A stretch of 64,000 nucleotides of DNA from positions 1,860,001 through 1,924,000 of the forward strand of contig NZ_CP192599.1 in NCBI RefSeq assembly GCF_050632385.1, given 5' to 3'. This stretch comes from Humitalea sp050632385 (GTDB taxonomy: Bacteria; Pseudomonadota; Alphaproteobacteria; Acetobacterales; Acetobacteraceae). The position numbers and the translations under genes are program-made. The notes under the pieces are model-generated. The model ran no database searches, had not been told where the DNA came from, and was given only the letters and a program-made list of their open reading frames with translations. This document shows, one piece after another, positions 17,375 through 25,393 of the stretch (positions are counted from its first letter, which is position 1; each line of letters opens with the position of its first letter).

Positions 17375-17400
17375 CCGCCTGGGTAACCTCACCCAGGCGG
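17375..17400 (-). terminator. Hairpin after the leftward island operon
   Basis: Perfect 10-bp arms (CCGCCTGGGT/ACCCAGGCGG) around a 6-nt loop start 8 bp beyond the stop codon of the 204-residue gene. The position fits a terminator for the long minus-strand operon. The T tract is poor (TTGACC). Confidence 0.6.
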
Positions 17401-17408
17401 CCTGTCCT

Positions 17409-18023
17409 TCACACCGCGTCGCGCGGGATGCGGGCGCGGATGACTTCGGCCTGGAACACATCGAGCGTTGGCGACGGGCTGCGCGGTCCGGGCAGTGCAA
17501 GGTGGCGCCCGAGGTTACTCACCTCGGCCCGCGGCCAGATGCGATGAAGCGGCAGCGTGATCTTGCTGCGCCCGTGTTCGCGCATCTTGCGGTTGATCGT
17601 CTGCACTGCCTCATTGTGTTCGTCGTGTTCGGCCACCAGGCGGGCCAGCGTTGCCACTGCCTCCTCAATTGGGCCCACCAGTGCCGCCCCCGCCTCGGCC
17701 CGCGCCTCTGCTTCCATGGCCGCGGTGTCGAGATCCGCGCAAAGCTCGCGCGCTGATGCCGCAGCGATCCGCTCCGGCATCGCCGCCGCCATGGCGCTCA
17801 GCCGCTCCGCCTCTTCCGCGACGGCCCGCAGCTCGGTCTCGTGATGCTCGGCGGCTTCGCGCGATGCATCGAGCAACACGGCGCCACGTTCCGCGCGCAG
17901 GCTCGCGAGGCGCGCAAGCGCCGCATCACGCTGCACGGTCATCTGTTCCAGCGCATCGCGAAGTGCGGCCGCCGTCTCGGCTTTCGGCTTCAGGCCGAGA
18001 ATGTCTCGAAGGTTCATCGTCAT
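17409..18023 (-). CDS. Island protein with long coiled coil, unknown function
   Basis: A 204-residue protein rich in Ala, Glu and Arg. Heptad-like sequence about residues 15-145 (ETAAALRDALEQMTVQRDAA, LRAVAEEAERLSAMAAAM) predicts a long coiled coil. A more globular tail contains LHRIWPRAEVSNLGRH. No family is recognised. A good ribosome-binding site (GGGAGG) precedes the ATG. It is the last gene of the leftward operon, 10 bp after the 120-residue gene. Part of its 3' end is duplicated at 16360-16521. Confidence 0.6.
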   Translation of the reverse strand: MTMNLRDILGLKPKAETAAALRDALEQMTVQRDAALARLASLRAERGAVLLDASREAAEHHETELRAVAEEAERLSAMAAAMPERIAAASARELCADLDTAAMEAEARAEAGAALVGPIEEAVATLARLVAEHDEHNEAVQTINRKMREHGRSKITLPLHRIWPRAEVSNLGRHLALPGPRSPSPTLDVFQAEVIRARIPRDAV

Positions 18024-18033
18024 GCCCTCCCGT

Positions 18034-18396
18034 TCAGGCCACGGCCGCGGTGGCGGCGGACGCAGGGGCAGGGGTGGGGACAGTGACCGGGACAGGGGCG
18101 GCGGCTGCGATAATGCGCCAGCCCGCGCGGCGGGGGAGGGCTTCCACCGTCACCCCGGCGAATTTGTCGCCTCGGCCGGCGCTCTCTCGCAGCAGGTGCT
18201 CCATATGCGCAGCGCAGGTCGGCATCGCGGGATCATCGCGGTTGGTCTTCCCCAGCGCGGCGAAAAGCCATTCGCCGGTCCCGATCGCGGTTCCGCCTTG
18301 CGCCATGGCAACAGCGCGCAGCGCCACCGCGAACACAGACCGATCGATCAGCGCGAAGATTTGTGGCGTCATCATTTCATTCCCCTTGGCTTTCAT
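18034..18396 (-). CDS. Island protein of unknown function (120 residues)
   Basis: Contains MTPQIFALIDRSVFAVALRA and GTGEWLFAALGKTNRDDPAMP, and ends in an Ala/Pro/Val-rich tail. No signal peptide, membrane helix or known motif is visible. The ATG at 18396 has GGGAGG at a good distance and lies 4 bp after the stop of the 25-codon ORF. Upstream in-frame starts would overlap that ORF. It probably works with the 204-residue protein encoded directly downstream. Confidence 0.6.
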   Translation of the reverse strand: MKAKGNEMMTPQIFALIDRSVFAVALRAVAMAQGGTAIGTGEWLFAALGKTNRDDPAMPTCAAHMEHLLRESAGRGDKFAGVTVEALPRRAGWRIIAAAAPVPVTVPTPAPASAATAAVA

Positions 18397-18400
18397 CGTC

Positions 18401-18478
18401 TCAGCCTCCCGCTTCCGCCAGGATGGCAGCACCAGGCGCAGCTGCGCTTTCGTCCGGCAGGGTTTCGAGGTCGGTCAT
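18401..18478 (-). CDS. 25-codon ORF, truncated copy of the AlpA-like gene start
   Basis: Starts MTDLETLPDESA, like MTDPETLLDEDA of the AlpA-like protein encoded at 22739-22972, then diverges into an Ala/Gly-rich stretch and stops. The upstream ~130 bp are also duplicated. It may now act only as a leader for the 120-residue gene, whose start lies 4 bp beyond. Confidence 0.4.
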   Translation of the reverse strand: MTDLETLPDESAAAPGAAILAEAGG

Positions 18479-18560
18479 GGGTGGTGTTCCTTGCGTCCCA
18501 GGGCGGGGTGATTCTCGCCTTGGTGCGGCAGGGATGGCAGGACGCCGTCCGGGATTGTGT

Positions 18561-18588
18561 GATCGGATTTCGCGGATCTAATCCGATC
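18561..18588. promoter_or_regulatory. Palindromic operator-like site, copy 1
   Basis: GATCGGATT and AATCCGATC flank a 10-bp spacer. The same arms and spacing occur at 23055-23082. The spacer differs slightly between the copies while both arms are perfectly kept, as expected of a dimer-binding operator. Confidence 0.6.
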
Positions 18589-18712
18589 CTACCCGCTCAA
18601 AGAAGCTGGCGTATTCCGCTGAGTGCTCGCGGTTCATCTGTTCGCCAAAGCCCCAGCGCGAGCCATCTGACTTCAGCTCCAGATCCGTGCAAACGAACCG
18701 AGCGCGCTTCAC
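18578..18712 (-). CDS. 44-codon ORF resembling the C terminus of the 317-residue island protein
   Basis: A GTG-started frame directly after an in-frame TAG. Its end, FGEQMNREHSAEYASFFERV, parallels FREQMMREDPVQYAAFKNRR of the protein encoded at 23083-24036. It may be a remnant of a duplicated module or a small gene. No ribosome-binding site is seen, and its stop lies inside the palindromic operator. Confidence 0.3.
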   Translation of the reverse strand: MKRARFVCTDLELKSDGSRWGFGEQMNREHSAEYASFFERVGSD

Positions 18713-18842
18713 CTAAATATCTCGGTCGACTGTTCGGAGATGGCCGCAGCGCGGGCACCTATCGCTGCAGGCATGGGCGTAGAGGCGTCGCGTCCGTCAT
18801 GACCGTAACCTTGTTTCGTGACGGCCCGACTAGAAAACTCGG

Positions 18843-18890
18843 ACGCCTTTGGCCGCCGTATAGGGCCAGGCGCCAGAGGGACCCATTCAC
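18843..18890. repeat. 48-bp interspersed repeat, copy C
   Basis: Identical to 16559-16606. It directly follows the TGA of the 84-residue ORF on the minus strand, so the TGA-ATG junction present in all copies is here the true end of a reading frame. Confidence 0.75.
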
Positions 18891-19141
18891 TCGGCGGTGA
18901 CCATCAGGCCGTAGAATACGCCGACCAAGGAGGCCGGCCCACGCTCGGCCGGCGTGCGCGGCGTTGCGCGCGATTCGATAGGTGACGACGTGCCATGCGG
19001 GCGCGCCGAACCTGCCCGCCCCGCCTTGACCACGCGCCCATATCGCATCGCCGCGCCAGCGCCAGCCATGCCGCGCCATTCATGGCCAGCGATACCGCAA
19101 GGACACCCCTCTCTGGCGTGATTTCCACCTTGCGCATCCAT
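18887..19141 (-). CDS. Small island ORF (84 residues), unknown function
   Basis: The frame contains CGIAGHEWRGMAGAGAAMRY and GRVVKAGRAGSARPH, and ends GLMVTAE. An overlapping frame (18904-19137) is also open. This one is preferred because the diverged copy at 16607-16940 keeps this frame with mostly synonymous changes. It lies downstream of the DUF927 gene on the same strand, after a 60-bp gap. No known family. Confidence 0.4.
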   Translation of the reverse strand: MDAQGGNHAREGCPCGIAGHEWRGMAGAGAAMRYGRVVKAGRAGSARPHGTSSPIESRATPRTPAERGPASLVGVFYGLMVTAE

Positions 19142-19201
19142 GACGGACCACCCTCAGTTGAACTGAGGGTGCACGATGGCCCTGCGCCATCGTGGCGCGG
19201 G

Positions 19202-21127
19202 TCAATCGTCGTCCGGCGGGTCCTGAGGTCCGGCCATAATCACGCCATGCACCCAGAAACAGGCGACGCCATCCGGGTGGCCGGGCGGTTTGGCCGTCTT
19301 CGTCCAGACCGCCCGACCGTCCTTCTTTGGGGCGCCAGGCGTGAGGTAGCCGGCGGCATGCAGCGCCTTCGCTGCGGCACTGCGGTTGAGCGTGCCCAGG
19401 CACTCAATGAAGCCCTCGCGAGTGAAGTAGAAGCGCCAGAACCCGCCGCCGGTCACCGCTTCATCGCCAATCCAGCGGCGCCAGCCGGCGCGGTTTGGCA
19501 CGGCGCGGGATTCGTGGGGCGCCTCGCTCCTTTCGGCCTGTTCAGAATCCGGTCGCCGATCCTTCCACACCTCGAAGCGGGACTGTCCGTGCCGCTCGAG
19601 AAAGGCCCGGGCGAGGTCAACCGCCGCCATATCCTCCCGCGCGCCCGTCCCGCCGCGCTGCTCAAGCCAAGCCCTGAAGCAGGCGCCCGCGGCTTCCCAT
19701 GCGGCGTCCTTCGGCCAGCCTGTCACTCCGGCCTTGGTCGCCAGCTCGCCACCAATGGCGATGATCGCAAAGCGCCTGGCCACGGTGCGGCATTGTCCAT
19801 CCGCCGCGGGTGGCAGGAAGGCGGCCAGGAAATCGATGATGCGCAGCGCTGCAGCCTCGGCCGCCCAGTCCCGTCGCGTAGCCACCATCGGCACCAACCA
19901 AGCCAGGAAGGCGCGGCCGGCGGTGCCGTGCTGGGCGGCGGCGGCGGCATTCAACGCCTCGGCCAGCGTCGCGGCCCGATCATAGCCGTGCAGAACCTCG
20001 AAGGCGCCCATGTCGGCCCCCGCGTCCGCATCCAAATCGATCAGCCGGACTTCCTGCCCCGCCGCCTGGCGGCCGCCGGCCGCGGCAATCGCATCGGCGA
20101 TGCGCAGCTCGCCCGTCGATAGCAGCAGCACGCGCCAGGTCAGGGGCGGCTTCGCCATTCCATTGCGCTGGGCGCGGGCCTTACCCGTGCCATTGGCCAG
20201 GGCATAGGCGGTGGGTCCGACTTCGCGGGCCTCCATCTCGCCGATTTCGTCCAGGGGCAGCAGCCCATCGTTGTGCTCGGCTGCCACGGCTTCCATGGCG
20301 TTGCCGGTGGCGCGCCAGCTTCGGGCAAAGGCGTTCGGCCCGGCCGGCGGGCCCCACACGCTCGCCGCGATGCGCAGCAAGGTGGATTTGCCCGCGCGGC
20401 TTTTGCCGACCAGGTGCACGCCGCCGCCAGGCTCGCCAAGCAGCGTCAGAAGGGGGGCGGCGAATGCCGTGGAGGCCGCCAGCAGTAAGAGACGGTTGCC
20501 GAGGCAGGGAGCGGCCACGGCCGCACGCCACGCCTCGAGCGTGCCGACATGACGATAGACTGGGGCCGTGGCCGTGTCCGGCCGCTCCTGCATCACTTCC
20601 TCTTTCGGCAGCTGCCCCACCACAGCATTGGGCAGCGCGAAGACGGCGCCGCCGCTGGTGCCGAAGTACCAGCCGCTGCGCGGGGTGGTACGCACCCGTC
20701 TGGGCGGCTGTTGGCGGGCCAGGAATTCGGCAAGCGCAGCTTTGGCCGCAGGCTGCGGGGAGACGAAGAGGCCGCCTGCGGACAGGCGACTGCGCAGCTC
20801 GCTGCCCTCGCCGTTGATCGTCGCCATAGGGCATATCCATCGGTGGGGTGTGCCGTCACGGTCGGCCCAATCCAGCAGCAGCCCCCAGCCTTCGTTGTCC
20901 TCGTCGCGGGTGGAGGCGCGGACTCCGAAGGGACCGGACACCATCTGCTCGCCCTTCGGCTTGCCGTTGCCGTCAAAGGTTGTGCGGAACAGCCCATCGG
21001 CCCGCATCTCGAAGGCGGGCACCTCGGTATGCGATGGCGGGTTATCATCGCCCGGGGGCGGTGCGGCGGGGGCGCCGATGATGGCGAGGCGCGCCGGCGT
21101 TGGTTTGGGCGGAGGCTTGTCCGTCAT
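19202..21127 (-). CDS. DUF927-type ATPase (plasmid/phage replication helicase)
   Basis: A 641-residue protein matching the DUF927 pattern of mobile-element proteins that pair with Toprim primases. A polar N terminus is followed by a beta-rich region (RSGWYFGTSGGAVFALPNAV). The ATPase core has Walker A VGKSRAGKSTLL (about 247-258) and Walker B LLPLDEIGE, preceded by SWRATGNAMEAVAAEHNDG. A C-terminal winged-helix-like part contains WIGDEAVTGGGFWRFYFTRE. It probably unwinds or loads DNA in replication of the excised element. Its start overlaps the primase stop (ATGA). Confidence 0.85.
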   Translation of the reverse strand: MTDKPPPKPTPARLAIIGAPAAPPPGDDNPPSHTEVPAFEMRADGLFRTTFDGNGKPKGEQMVSGPFGVRASTRDEDNEGWGLLLDWADRDGTPHRWICPMATINGEGSELRSRLSAGGLFVSPQPAAKAALAEFLARQQPPRRVRTTPRSGWYFGTSGGAVFALPNAVVGQLPKEEVMQERPDTATAPVYRHVGTLEAWRAAVAAPCLGNRLLLLAASTAFAAPLLTLLGEPGGGVHLVGKSRAGKSTLLRIAASVWGPPAGPNAFARSWRATGNAMEAVAAEHNDGLLPLDEIGEMEAREVGPTAYALANGTGKARAQRNGMAKPPLTWRVLLLSTGELRIADAIAAAGGRQAAGQEVRLIDLDADAGADMGAFEVLHGYDRAATLAEALNAAAAAQHGTAGRAFLAWLVPMVATRRDWAAEAAALRIIDFLAAFLPPAADGQCRTVARRFAIIAIGGELATKAGVTGWPKDAAWEAAGACFRAWLEQRGGTGAREDMAAVDLARAFLERHGQSRFEVWKDRRPDSEQAERSEAPHESRAVPNRAGWRRWIGDEAVTGGGFWRFYFTREGFIECLGTLNRSAAAKALHAAGYLTPGAPKKDGRAVWTKTAKPPGHPDGVACFWVHGVIMAGPQDPPDDD

Positions 21128-22170
21128 TTCGGAATTCCGCTGGCCAGCAAGGCATCGTTGAAGTCCCCGCCATCCGGCGCGCGGGCGATGAACACGGCCC
21201 GGCCTTCGGCCTGGAAGCGTGCGACTGCGCGCGCCAGCGCGGCGGCAGCGGGTGAATCCGGCGCGTCGTCATCGGCGGCCAGGGTGACGCGAGCTAAGCT
21301 AGCGGGGAGCACAAGCCGCGCGATATTGGAGACGGAGACGGCTGCGATGGTCCGCAGCTCGGGCGCCAGCACCGCGCAGCTCAGGGCGCTTTCAATGCCT
21401 TCGGCAATGACCACGGCATCGCCGATCGGGGCCTGGTGCAGCGGCAGACCCGACGCGCCGCGATTCAGCGGCACCATGCCGCCGGCATAGCCGCCCAGCA
21501 CCATCTTGGCGCGCGCCAGCGGCGCCTTGCGCCAGGTGCCGGCCTGTTCGGCGAGATAGGTCCGGTGCGTCGCGAGGAAGCCGCCATCGGCCCCGACAAT
21601 GCAGGCGACCATGGCGGGCAGGGGCCCGCCAGCCTCGGCACACCAGCACTCGGGATGGAAGCGCAGGGCACGGGGCAGGCGAGGCAGGTCGCCCAGCACA
21701 ATCCCGCGCCCGGAAAGATAGGCTTCGACTGGCGTGCCAAGGATGCCGCGCTGGGCGTCGAGGAAAAGCGCCTGCGCCTTGCGGCGGCGTTGGGCACCCT
21801 CAGCATCATCGCGGGGCGCCGGTGGTGCTGCCGGTGCTGGCGGGCGCGGGGAGCTGGTGCTGGCCGCGTCATCCCCGAGGCCCAACCACCCCCGCGCCCA
21901 GCCCATCGCATCCGCTTTGCTATGCCCCATGACATGGGCCACGAGGTCCAGCGCATCGCCGGCATGGCCCGCGGCGAAGTCCGACCACACCCCGGCGCGA
22001 TCGCCCTGGATGCGGACGGACAGGCTGCGGCGCGATCGACCGACGCGGGAGGCAGCCACCCATTCGGCGGCCTCCCGGTGGCCATCTGGCAGCAGCTCGC
22101 GCGCCAGCGATTCCGCGCGGCCGGCCAACATGCGGGCGATCTGGCCGGCATCATGTCGAAACCGGGTCAT
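21124..22170 (-). CDS. Toprim-domain primase
   Basis: A 348-residue protein with an N-terminal region typical of phage/plasmid primase-helicases (GVWSDFAAGHAGDALDLVAH), a linker and a C-terminal Toprim domain. The Toprim motifs are VVIAEGIESALS (catalytic Glu) and VTLAADDDAPDSPA (DxD), ending APDGGDFNDALL. It likely makes primers for element replication together with the DUF927 ATPase. Both ends overlap neighbours by ATGA. The open frame continues upstream, but the ATG at 22170 fits the overlap pattern. Confidence 0.88.
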   Translation of the reverse strand: MTRFRHDAGQIARMLAGRAESLARELLPDGHREAAEWVAASRVGRSRRSLSVRIQGDRAGVWSDFAAGHAGDALDLVAHVMGHSKADAMGWARGWLGLGDDAASTSSPRPPAPAAPPAPRDDAEGAQRRRKAQALFLDAQRGILGTPVEAYLSGRGIVLGDLPRLPRALRFHPECWCAEAGGPLPAMVACIVGADGGFLATHRTYLAEQAGTWRKAPLARAKMVLGGYAGGMVPLNRGASGLPLHQAPIGDAVVIAEGIESALSCAVLAPELRTIAAVSVSNIARLVLPASLARVTLAADDDAPDSPAAAALARAVARFQAEGRAVFIARAPDGGDFNDALLASGIPK

Positions 22171-22742
22171 GCGGCGGCCGGCCGCCCATCCTGGCCGGCA
22201 TCGGCGCCGATCGGGGGCGGCGGCACGCTGAGGGACAGCAGCCGTTCGCACCGCCAAAAAGCGGCCAATGCCAGCCTGCGCGTTCGCTGGTGCGGCGTTA
22301 GGCCATGGCTGTCGCGCAAGACGTCAGCATGGACGCGCAGCGCCGTCATCGCCGCGCACACATCGGGCCCTTTGGCCCCGGCGCCCTGGAATTGCAGATG
22401 CGGCACCAGCAACCCCGCCAGGTGCAGAGACCCCCAGGCTTCAGGCACGGCCCAAAGCTGGTGCGGGTGCTCCATGGGCCAGGCGCCAGGCGCGCAGCGT
22501 TCGATATGCGCGTGTGCCACCTCGGCCGGGCAATCTTCGCGGAAGATCCGCCACCACATGCACCAGCCCAGGTCGGCCAGCGCACGACGCGCCGGACTGT
22601 CCATACGGTCCAGCACATCGGCCGGCGGATAGAAGCAGCCGACGGCGCCGATGCGCCATTCGTCGAGGCGCAAGAATCCGCCGACCACGCTAGGCGCGAT
22701 GACCGACTGGCGGTGCGTCATGGCATAGTCCCATCCGCTCAT
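22167..22742 (-). CDS. Island protein of unknown function (191 residues)
   Basis: The ATG-initiated frame (MSGWDYAMTHRQSVIAPSVV) overlaps the AlpA-like gene stop and the primase start by ATGA on both sides. It contains GWCMWWRIFREDCPAEVAHA and a helical second half (TALRVHADVLRDSHGLTPHQ). No motif identifies it. Its place between regulator and primase suggests a replication or control accessory. Confidence 0.65.
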   Translation of the reverse strand: MSGWDYAMTHRQSVIAPSVVGGFLRLDEWRIGAVGCFYPPADVLDRMDSPARRALADLGWCMWWRIFREDCPAEVAHAHIERCAPGAWPMEHPHQLWAVPEAWGSLHLAGLLVPHLQFQGAGAKGPDVCAAMTALRVHADVLRDSHGLTPHQRTRRLALAAFWRCERLLSLSVPPPPIGADAGQDGRPAAA

Positions 22743-22972
22743 GCCGTCCCCCGGGCCGCCGGCTTCCCAGCGGTTTCGGCGCTGGTGGAAGCGAAACGAC
22801 GCGCGGCCACCCATGCCACCAGATCGGCGTGACGATAGGCCACACGGCGCTCGCCCAGGCGCGTGAAGACGGGGCCGCCGCCTTCGACGCGCATACGCTG
22901 AAGGCTTCGAGGTGAGAGGCTGAGGAAGCGCGCGGTGGCGTCTTCGTCCAGCAGGGTTTCGGGGTCGGTCAT
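22739..22972 (-). CDS. AlpA-like helix-turn-helix regulator / excisionase
   Basis: A 77-residue protein with the MerR-type HTH_17 pattern: LLDEDATARFLSLSPRSLQR (helix-turn-helix), then a wing with GPVFTRLGERRVAYRHADLV. Such proteins activate integrase or early genes, or help excision, in P4-like elements. It is the first gene after a 110-bp control region with two inverted repeats, and it overlaps the next gene by ATGA. A truncated copy of its start and control region lies at 18401-18588. Confidence 0.82.
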   Translation of the reverse strand: MTDPETLLDEDATARFLSLSPRSLQRMRVEGGGPVFTRLGERRVAYRHADLVAWVAARRFASTSAETAGKPAARGTA

Positions 22973-22991
22973 GGGCGGTGTTCCGTGCTCT

Positions 22992-23082
22992 CCAAGGCGA
23001 GGGGAGTCTCGCCTTGGTGCGGCAGGGATGGCGCAGCGCCGTCCGGGATTGTGTGATCGGATTTCGCCGGTCTAATCCGATC
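22992..23082 (-). promoter_or_regulatory. Control region of the AlpA-like gene
   Basis: Two perfect inverted repeats: CCAAGGCGAG/CTCGCCTTGG around a 6-nt loop (22992-23017), and GATCGGATT/AATCCGATC around a 10-bp spacer (23055-23082). The second is conserved at 18561-18588 and abuts the stop codon of the upstream gene. Together they look like an operator plus a 5'-UTR hairpin. Confidence 0.55.
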
Positions 23083-24036
23083 CTATGAGCCTCTCCGGTT
23101 TTTGAATGCGGCGTACTGCACCGGATCCTCGCGCATCATCTGTTCGCGGAAGGGCCTGATCACGCTGTCCGGGTCCTGGTCCTTGCGCGGCCCTGCAACC
23201 GCGATCAGCGCGGCCCGCAGTGACAGCTTGGGATCAGCGTTCAGTCGCGCCACGGCCTCGGATATAAGGGGCGCGCGCCGCTCGGATCCGTTCGCGGGGT
23301 GCTCGCCTGGCTTCGACCCTCGGGGCTGTCGATCCCTCGTGATCGCTACGCAAGGGCGATCACCGTCTATCTGTGCCTGGTCCGTCTGCGGAGGCGCAGG
23401 CTGTATCAGCAACGCCACCACCTTGCCGCCGTTTATGGTCGCTGAACCCCCAGCCCAGTCTGTGATGCCGCCATGCTGCCAAACGTCGAGCGGGAAATTG
23501 CACCGCGTCGCGAATGGGTCCCCGTACAGCTTCCCAGAAGCGATCAAACGGCCATCGCGTAGGCGCACAAGAACGTCTTCACACAAAGCCCAGCCTGCGA
23601 GATTCACCATTTTCTCGCGCACTTTGCGCCTGACCCACTCTTCAAGTGATTCGCCGGGTCTGACATCGCGGCGAAAAACAACGTTCTGTTGAGTAGCCTC
23701 AGCGAACCGCAGTTCCACCAGTTCTTGGGGGATCGGCCCAACCTCCGCCGCATGGAACGCGGCGAGCAGTGCCGGATCGCAGAGCGTCAACGCAGCGACA
23801 CGGGGCGACACGCCTTCCGGCGTGAGATAGGGGGCTACATCATCCATAATCCGCGCCTCGCGTCGCGGCAGCACCCTCACAGTGGCGGTCGGCGCGGCCG
23901 GCGGGGCGTGAGGTCCCCGCGCTCGGTGGCCACCGTGGCCGCGCCGAATCGGAAGGTATCCTGCTACGGCAGGGAAGCCCACCATGGTCTTGGCGGCCTC
24001 CTGCGACGCCAATGCGCTGCGACGGGTGGCGGCCAT
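23083..24036 (-). CDS. Island protein of unknown function (317 residues)
   Basis: Most of the protein from MDDVAPYLTPEGVSPRVAAL onward looks globular, with VRRKVREKMVNLAGWALCED and DVLVRLRDGRLIASGKLYGD. The C terminus holds a basic helical segment (FREQMMREDPVQYAAF). The start chosen is the ATG overlapping the previous stop, as in the rest of the operon. This gives an N terminus MAATRRSALASQ like those of the Tat-signal paralogues but without their hydrophobic core. An alternative start is the ATG at 23847 (254 residues). No family recognised. Confidence 0.6.
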   Translation of the reverse strand: MAATRRSALASQEAAKTMVGFPAVAGYLPIRRGHGGHRARGPHAPPAAPTATVRVLPRREARIMDDVAPYLTPEGVSPRVAALTLCDPALLAAFHAAEVGPIPQELVELRFAEATQQNVVFRRDVRPGESLEEWVRRKVREKMVNLAGWALCEDVLVRLRDGRLIASGKLYGDPFATRCNFPLDVWQHGGITDWAGGSATINGGKVVALLIQPAPPQTDQAQIDGDRPCVAITRDRQPRGSKPGEHPANGSERRAPLISEAVARLNADPKLSLRAALIAVAGPRKDQDPDSVIRPFREQMMREDPVQYAAFKNRRGS

Positions 24037-24428
24037 CAGCCAGCGCTCCCGCCCGGCTGGCCGTGGATGCGCAGCAAGTCGTTCACCAGGTCCCACGCCC
24101 AAATGGCCGCCGGCGAGTTCGCCGGTGCATCCTTGCCATTGGGGGCCTTCGCTTCGGCCTTGGCCGCCATGGCTTTTGCCAGGATGCCCGCCATGGTCTG
24201 CGGCACAGCGGCGTACATGGCGTCCAGCGTCGTCACGTAAGCGGCCCAAAGCGGGTCATCATCGTACTCAAGAACGCCGCCATCGATGTTGTAGGCGGCG
24301 ATATTGGTGACGTGCTGCGCGCAGAACCGAATTATGGCGGCATCGGGGTTCGTGGCCGCGCCAGCCGGGGCAACCCCGACCGAAGCGACGGCAAGCGCCG
24401 CCAGGGCGCGGCGGCGGGTGGCGGCCAT
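24036..24428 (-). CDS. Small exported island protein with Tat-like signal (paralogue 1)
   Basis: A 130-residue protein starting MAATRRRALAALAVASVGVA, a twin-arginine-type signal with an Ala-rich core. The mature part shares PLWAAYVTTLDAMYAAVPQT and DLVNDLLRIHGQPG with the protein encoded at 24871-25287. Expected location is the periplasm. Function unknown. Both ends overlap neighbouring genes by ATGA. Confidence 0.65.
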   Translation of the reverse strand: MAATRRRALAALAVASVGVAPAGAATNPDAAIIRFCAQHVTNIAAYNIDGGVLEYDDDPLWAAYVTTLDAMYAAVPQTMAGILAKAMAAKAEAKAPNGKDAPANSPAAIWAWDLVNDLLRIHGQPGGSAG

Positions 24429-24871
24429 CACGTGGCCCTCCCGCCCGCCACAATCGGTCGCCGGACAGCTCTCGATGGAGTTTCTGCCCAGTCGAACGCG
24501 AGGCCCTTGAGCTTGAACGTCCGGGCGGCGAAGCCAGACCCGCCGGGCGGAACCGCTAGGTAGCCGCACCCTTTCCATTCGAGGGAAAGACAACGACTGA
24601 CACTGTTTCGGACCAGCTTGGGAGCGGCGATGAACGTCCAGCCGAGGCGACGAAGGTCCTTTTCGCGGGCGGACAGGATGCGCGGCGGATCGACCGGAGA
24701 GACACAATACTGCTCAAGCTCGAATGCCGAGCAGTTGACTGCGTCGCCGTAGGACAATCGCCGGACGCCACGCTTCCGGCTGTGAGTCTCAACTGCCGCA
24801 CTTGCGGCCGCGCAGAGCTCCAGCACGGTCAAATGCGCTGACGAGGGAGAGCCGATTGAGGGCTGGGTCAT
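24428..24871 (-). CDS. Island protein of unknown function (147 residues)
   Basis: Contains RRLSYGDAVNCSAFELEQYC, REKDLRRLGWTFIAAPKLVR and GCGYLAVPPGGSGFAARTF. It has no signal peptide or membrane helix. The ATG at 24871 overlaps the stop of the preceding gene by ATGA; a GTG one codon upstream is also possible. It lies between two paralogous exported proteins in one operon. Confidence 0.6.
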   Translation of the reverse strand: MTQPSIGSPSSAHLTVLELCAAASAAVETHSRKRGVRRLSYGDAVNCSAFELEQYCVSPVDPPRILSAREKDLRRLGWTFIAAPKLVRNSVSRCLSLEWKGCGYLAVPPGGSGFAARTFKLKGLAFDWAETPSRAVRRPIVAGGRAT

Positions 24872-25287
24872 CACGCGGCCACCTCACCAGGCTCGCCAGC
24901 GAGGCGAATCAGGTCATTCACGATCTTCCACCCCCAGTCTGCGGCCGGGCAGTTTGCTGGGTCCTCATCGTCGCCCAGGCCCAGCGCCTCGAGCTTGGCG
25001 GCCCGGGCAATGGCGAGGATCCCCGTCATGCTTTGGGGGCGGGCTGCATCAATGGCATCGATCGATTCTTGGTATGCGGCCCAGAGCGGACACTCTTCGG
25101 CTTCCAGCTTCCCGCCGTCGCGCTGATAGGCCGACAGGGTGACTGCATGCCGCGCGCAAATGCGCAGGATATCAGCATCGGTAACTGGCGTTGCTAAGCC
25201 AGGAGCGACGCCAACAGAGGCGAACGCCAGCGCCGCCAGGGCGCCGCGACGGGTCGTTTGGGTTCTGGTATCCTGGTCCTCAGCCAT
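24871..25287 (-). CDS. Small exported island protein with Tat-like signal (paralogue 2)
   Basis: A 138-residue protein whose N-terminal region has TTRRGALAALAFASVGVAP, a twin-arginine-like signal. The mature part carries CPLWAAYQESIDAIDAARPQ, SMTGILAIARAAKLEA and KIVNDLIRLAGEPG, all paralogous to the protein encoded at 24036-24428. It is the first gene of the leftward operon, divergent from the XRE regulator. No family is recognised; a role at the cell envelope is inferred only from the signal. Confidence 0.65.
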   Translation of the reverse strand: MAEDQDTRTQTTRRGALAALAFASVGVAPGLATPVTDADILRICARHAVTLSAYQRDGGKLEAEECPLWAAYQESIDAIDAARPQSMTGILAIARAAKLEALGLGDDEDPANCPAADWGWKIVNDLIRLAGEPGEVAA

Positions 25288-25393
25288 TGCCTGCTCTCCA
25301 TAGCGGGTGTGGTCAGACCGGGTGCGCGGTTGCTGCCGCGTGCCCGGTCGCTCGTTCCTTGCGGAACGGCATTTTTAATGACATGCTCTCACA
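25288..25393. promoter_or_regulatory. Divergent promoter region of the element
   Basis: This 106-bp gap separates the leftward operon from the rightward XRE gene and must hold both promoters. A short palindrome TTCCTTGCGGAA (near 25356) and an AT-rich stretch (ATTTTTAATGACAT) lie just before the XRE start. That start has no ribosome-binding site, suggesting a leaderless message. Confidence 0.45.
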
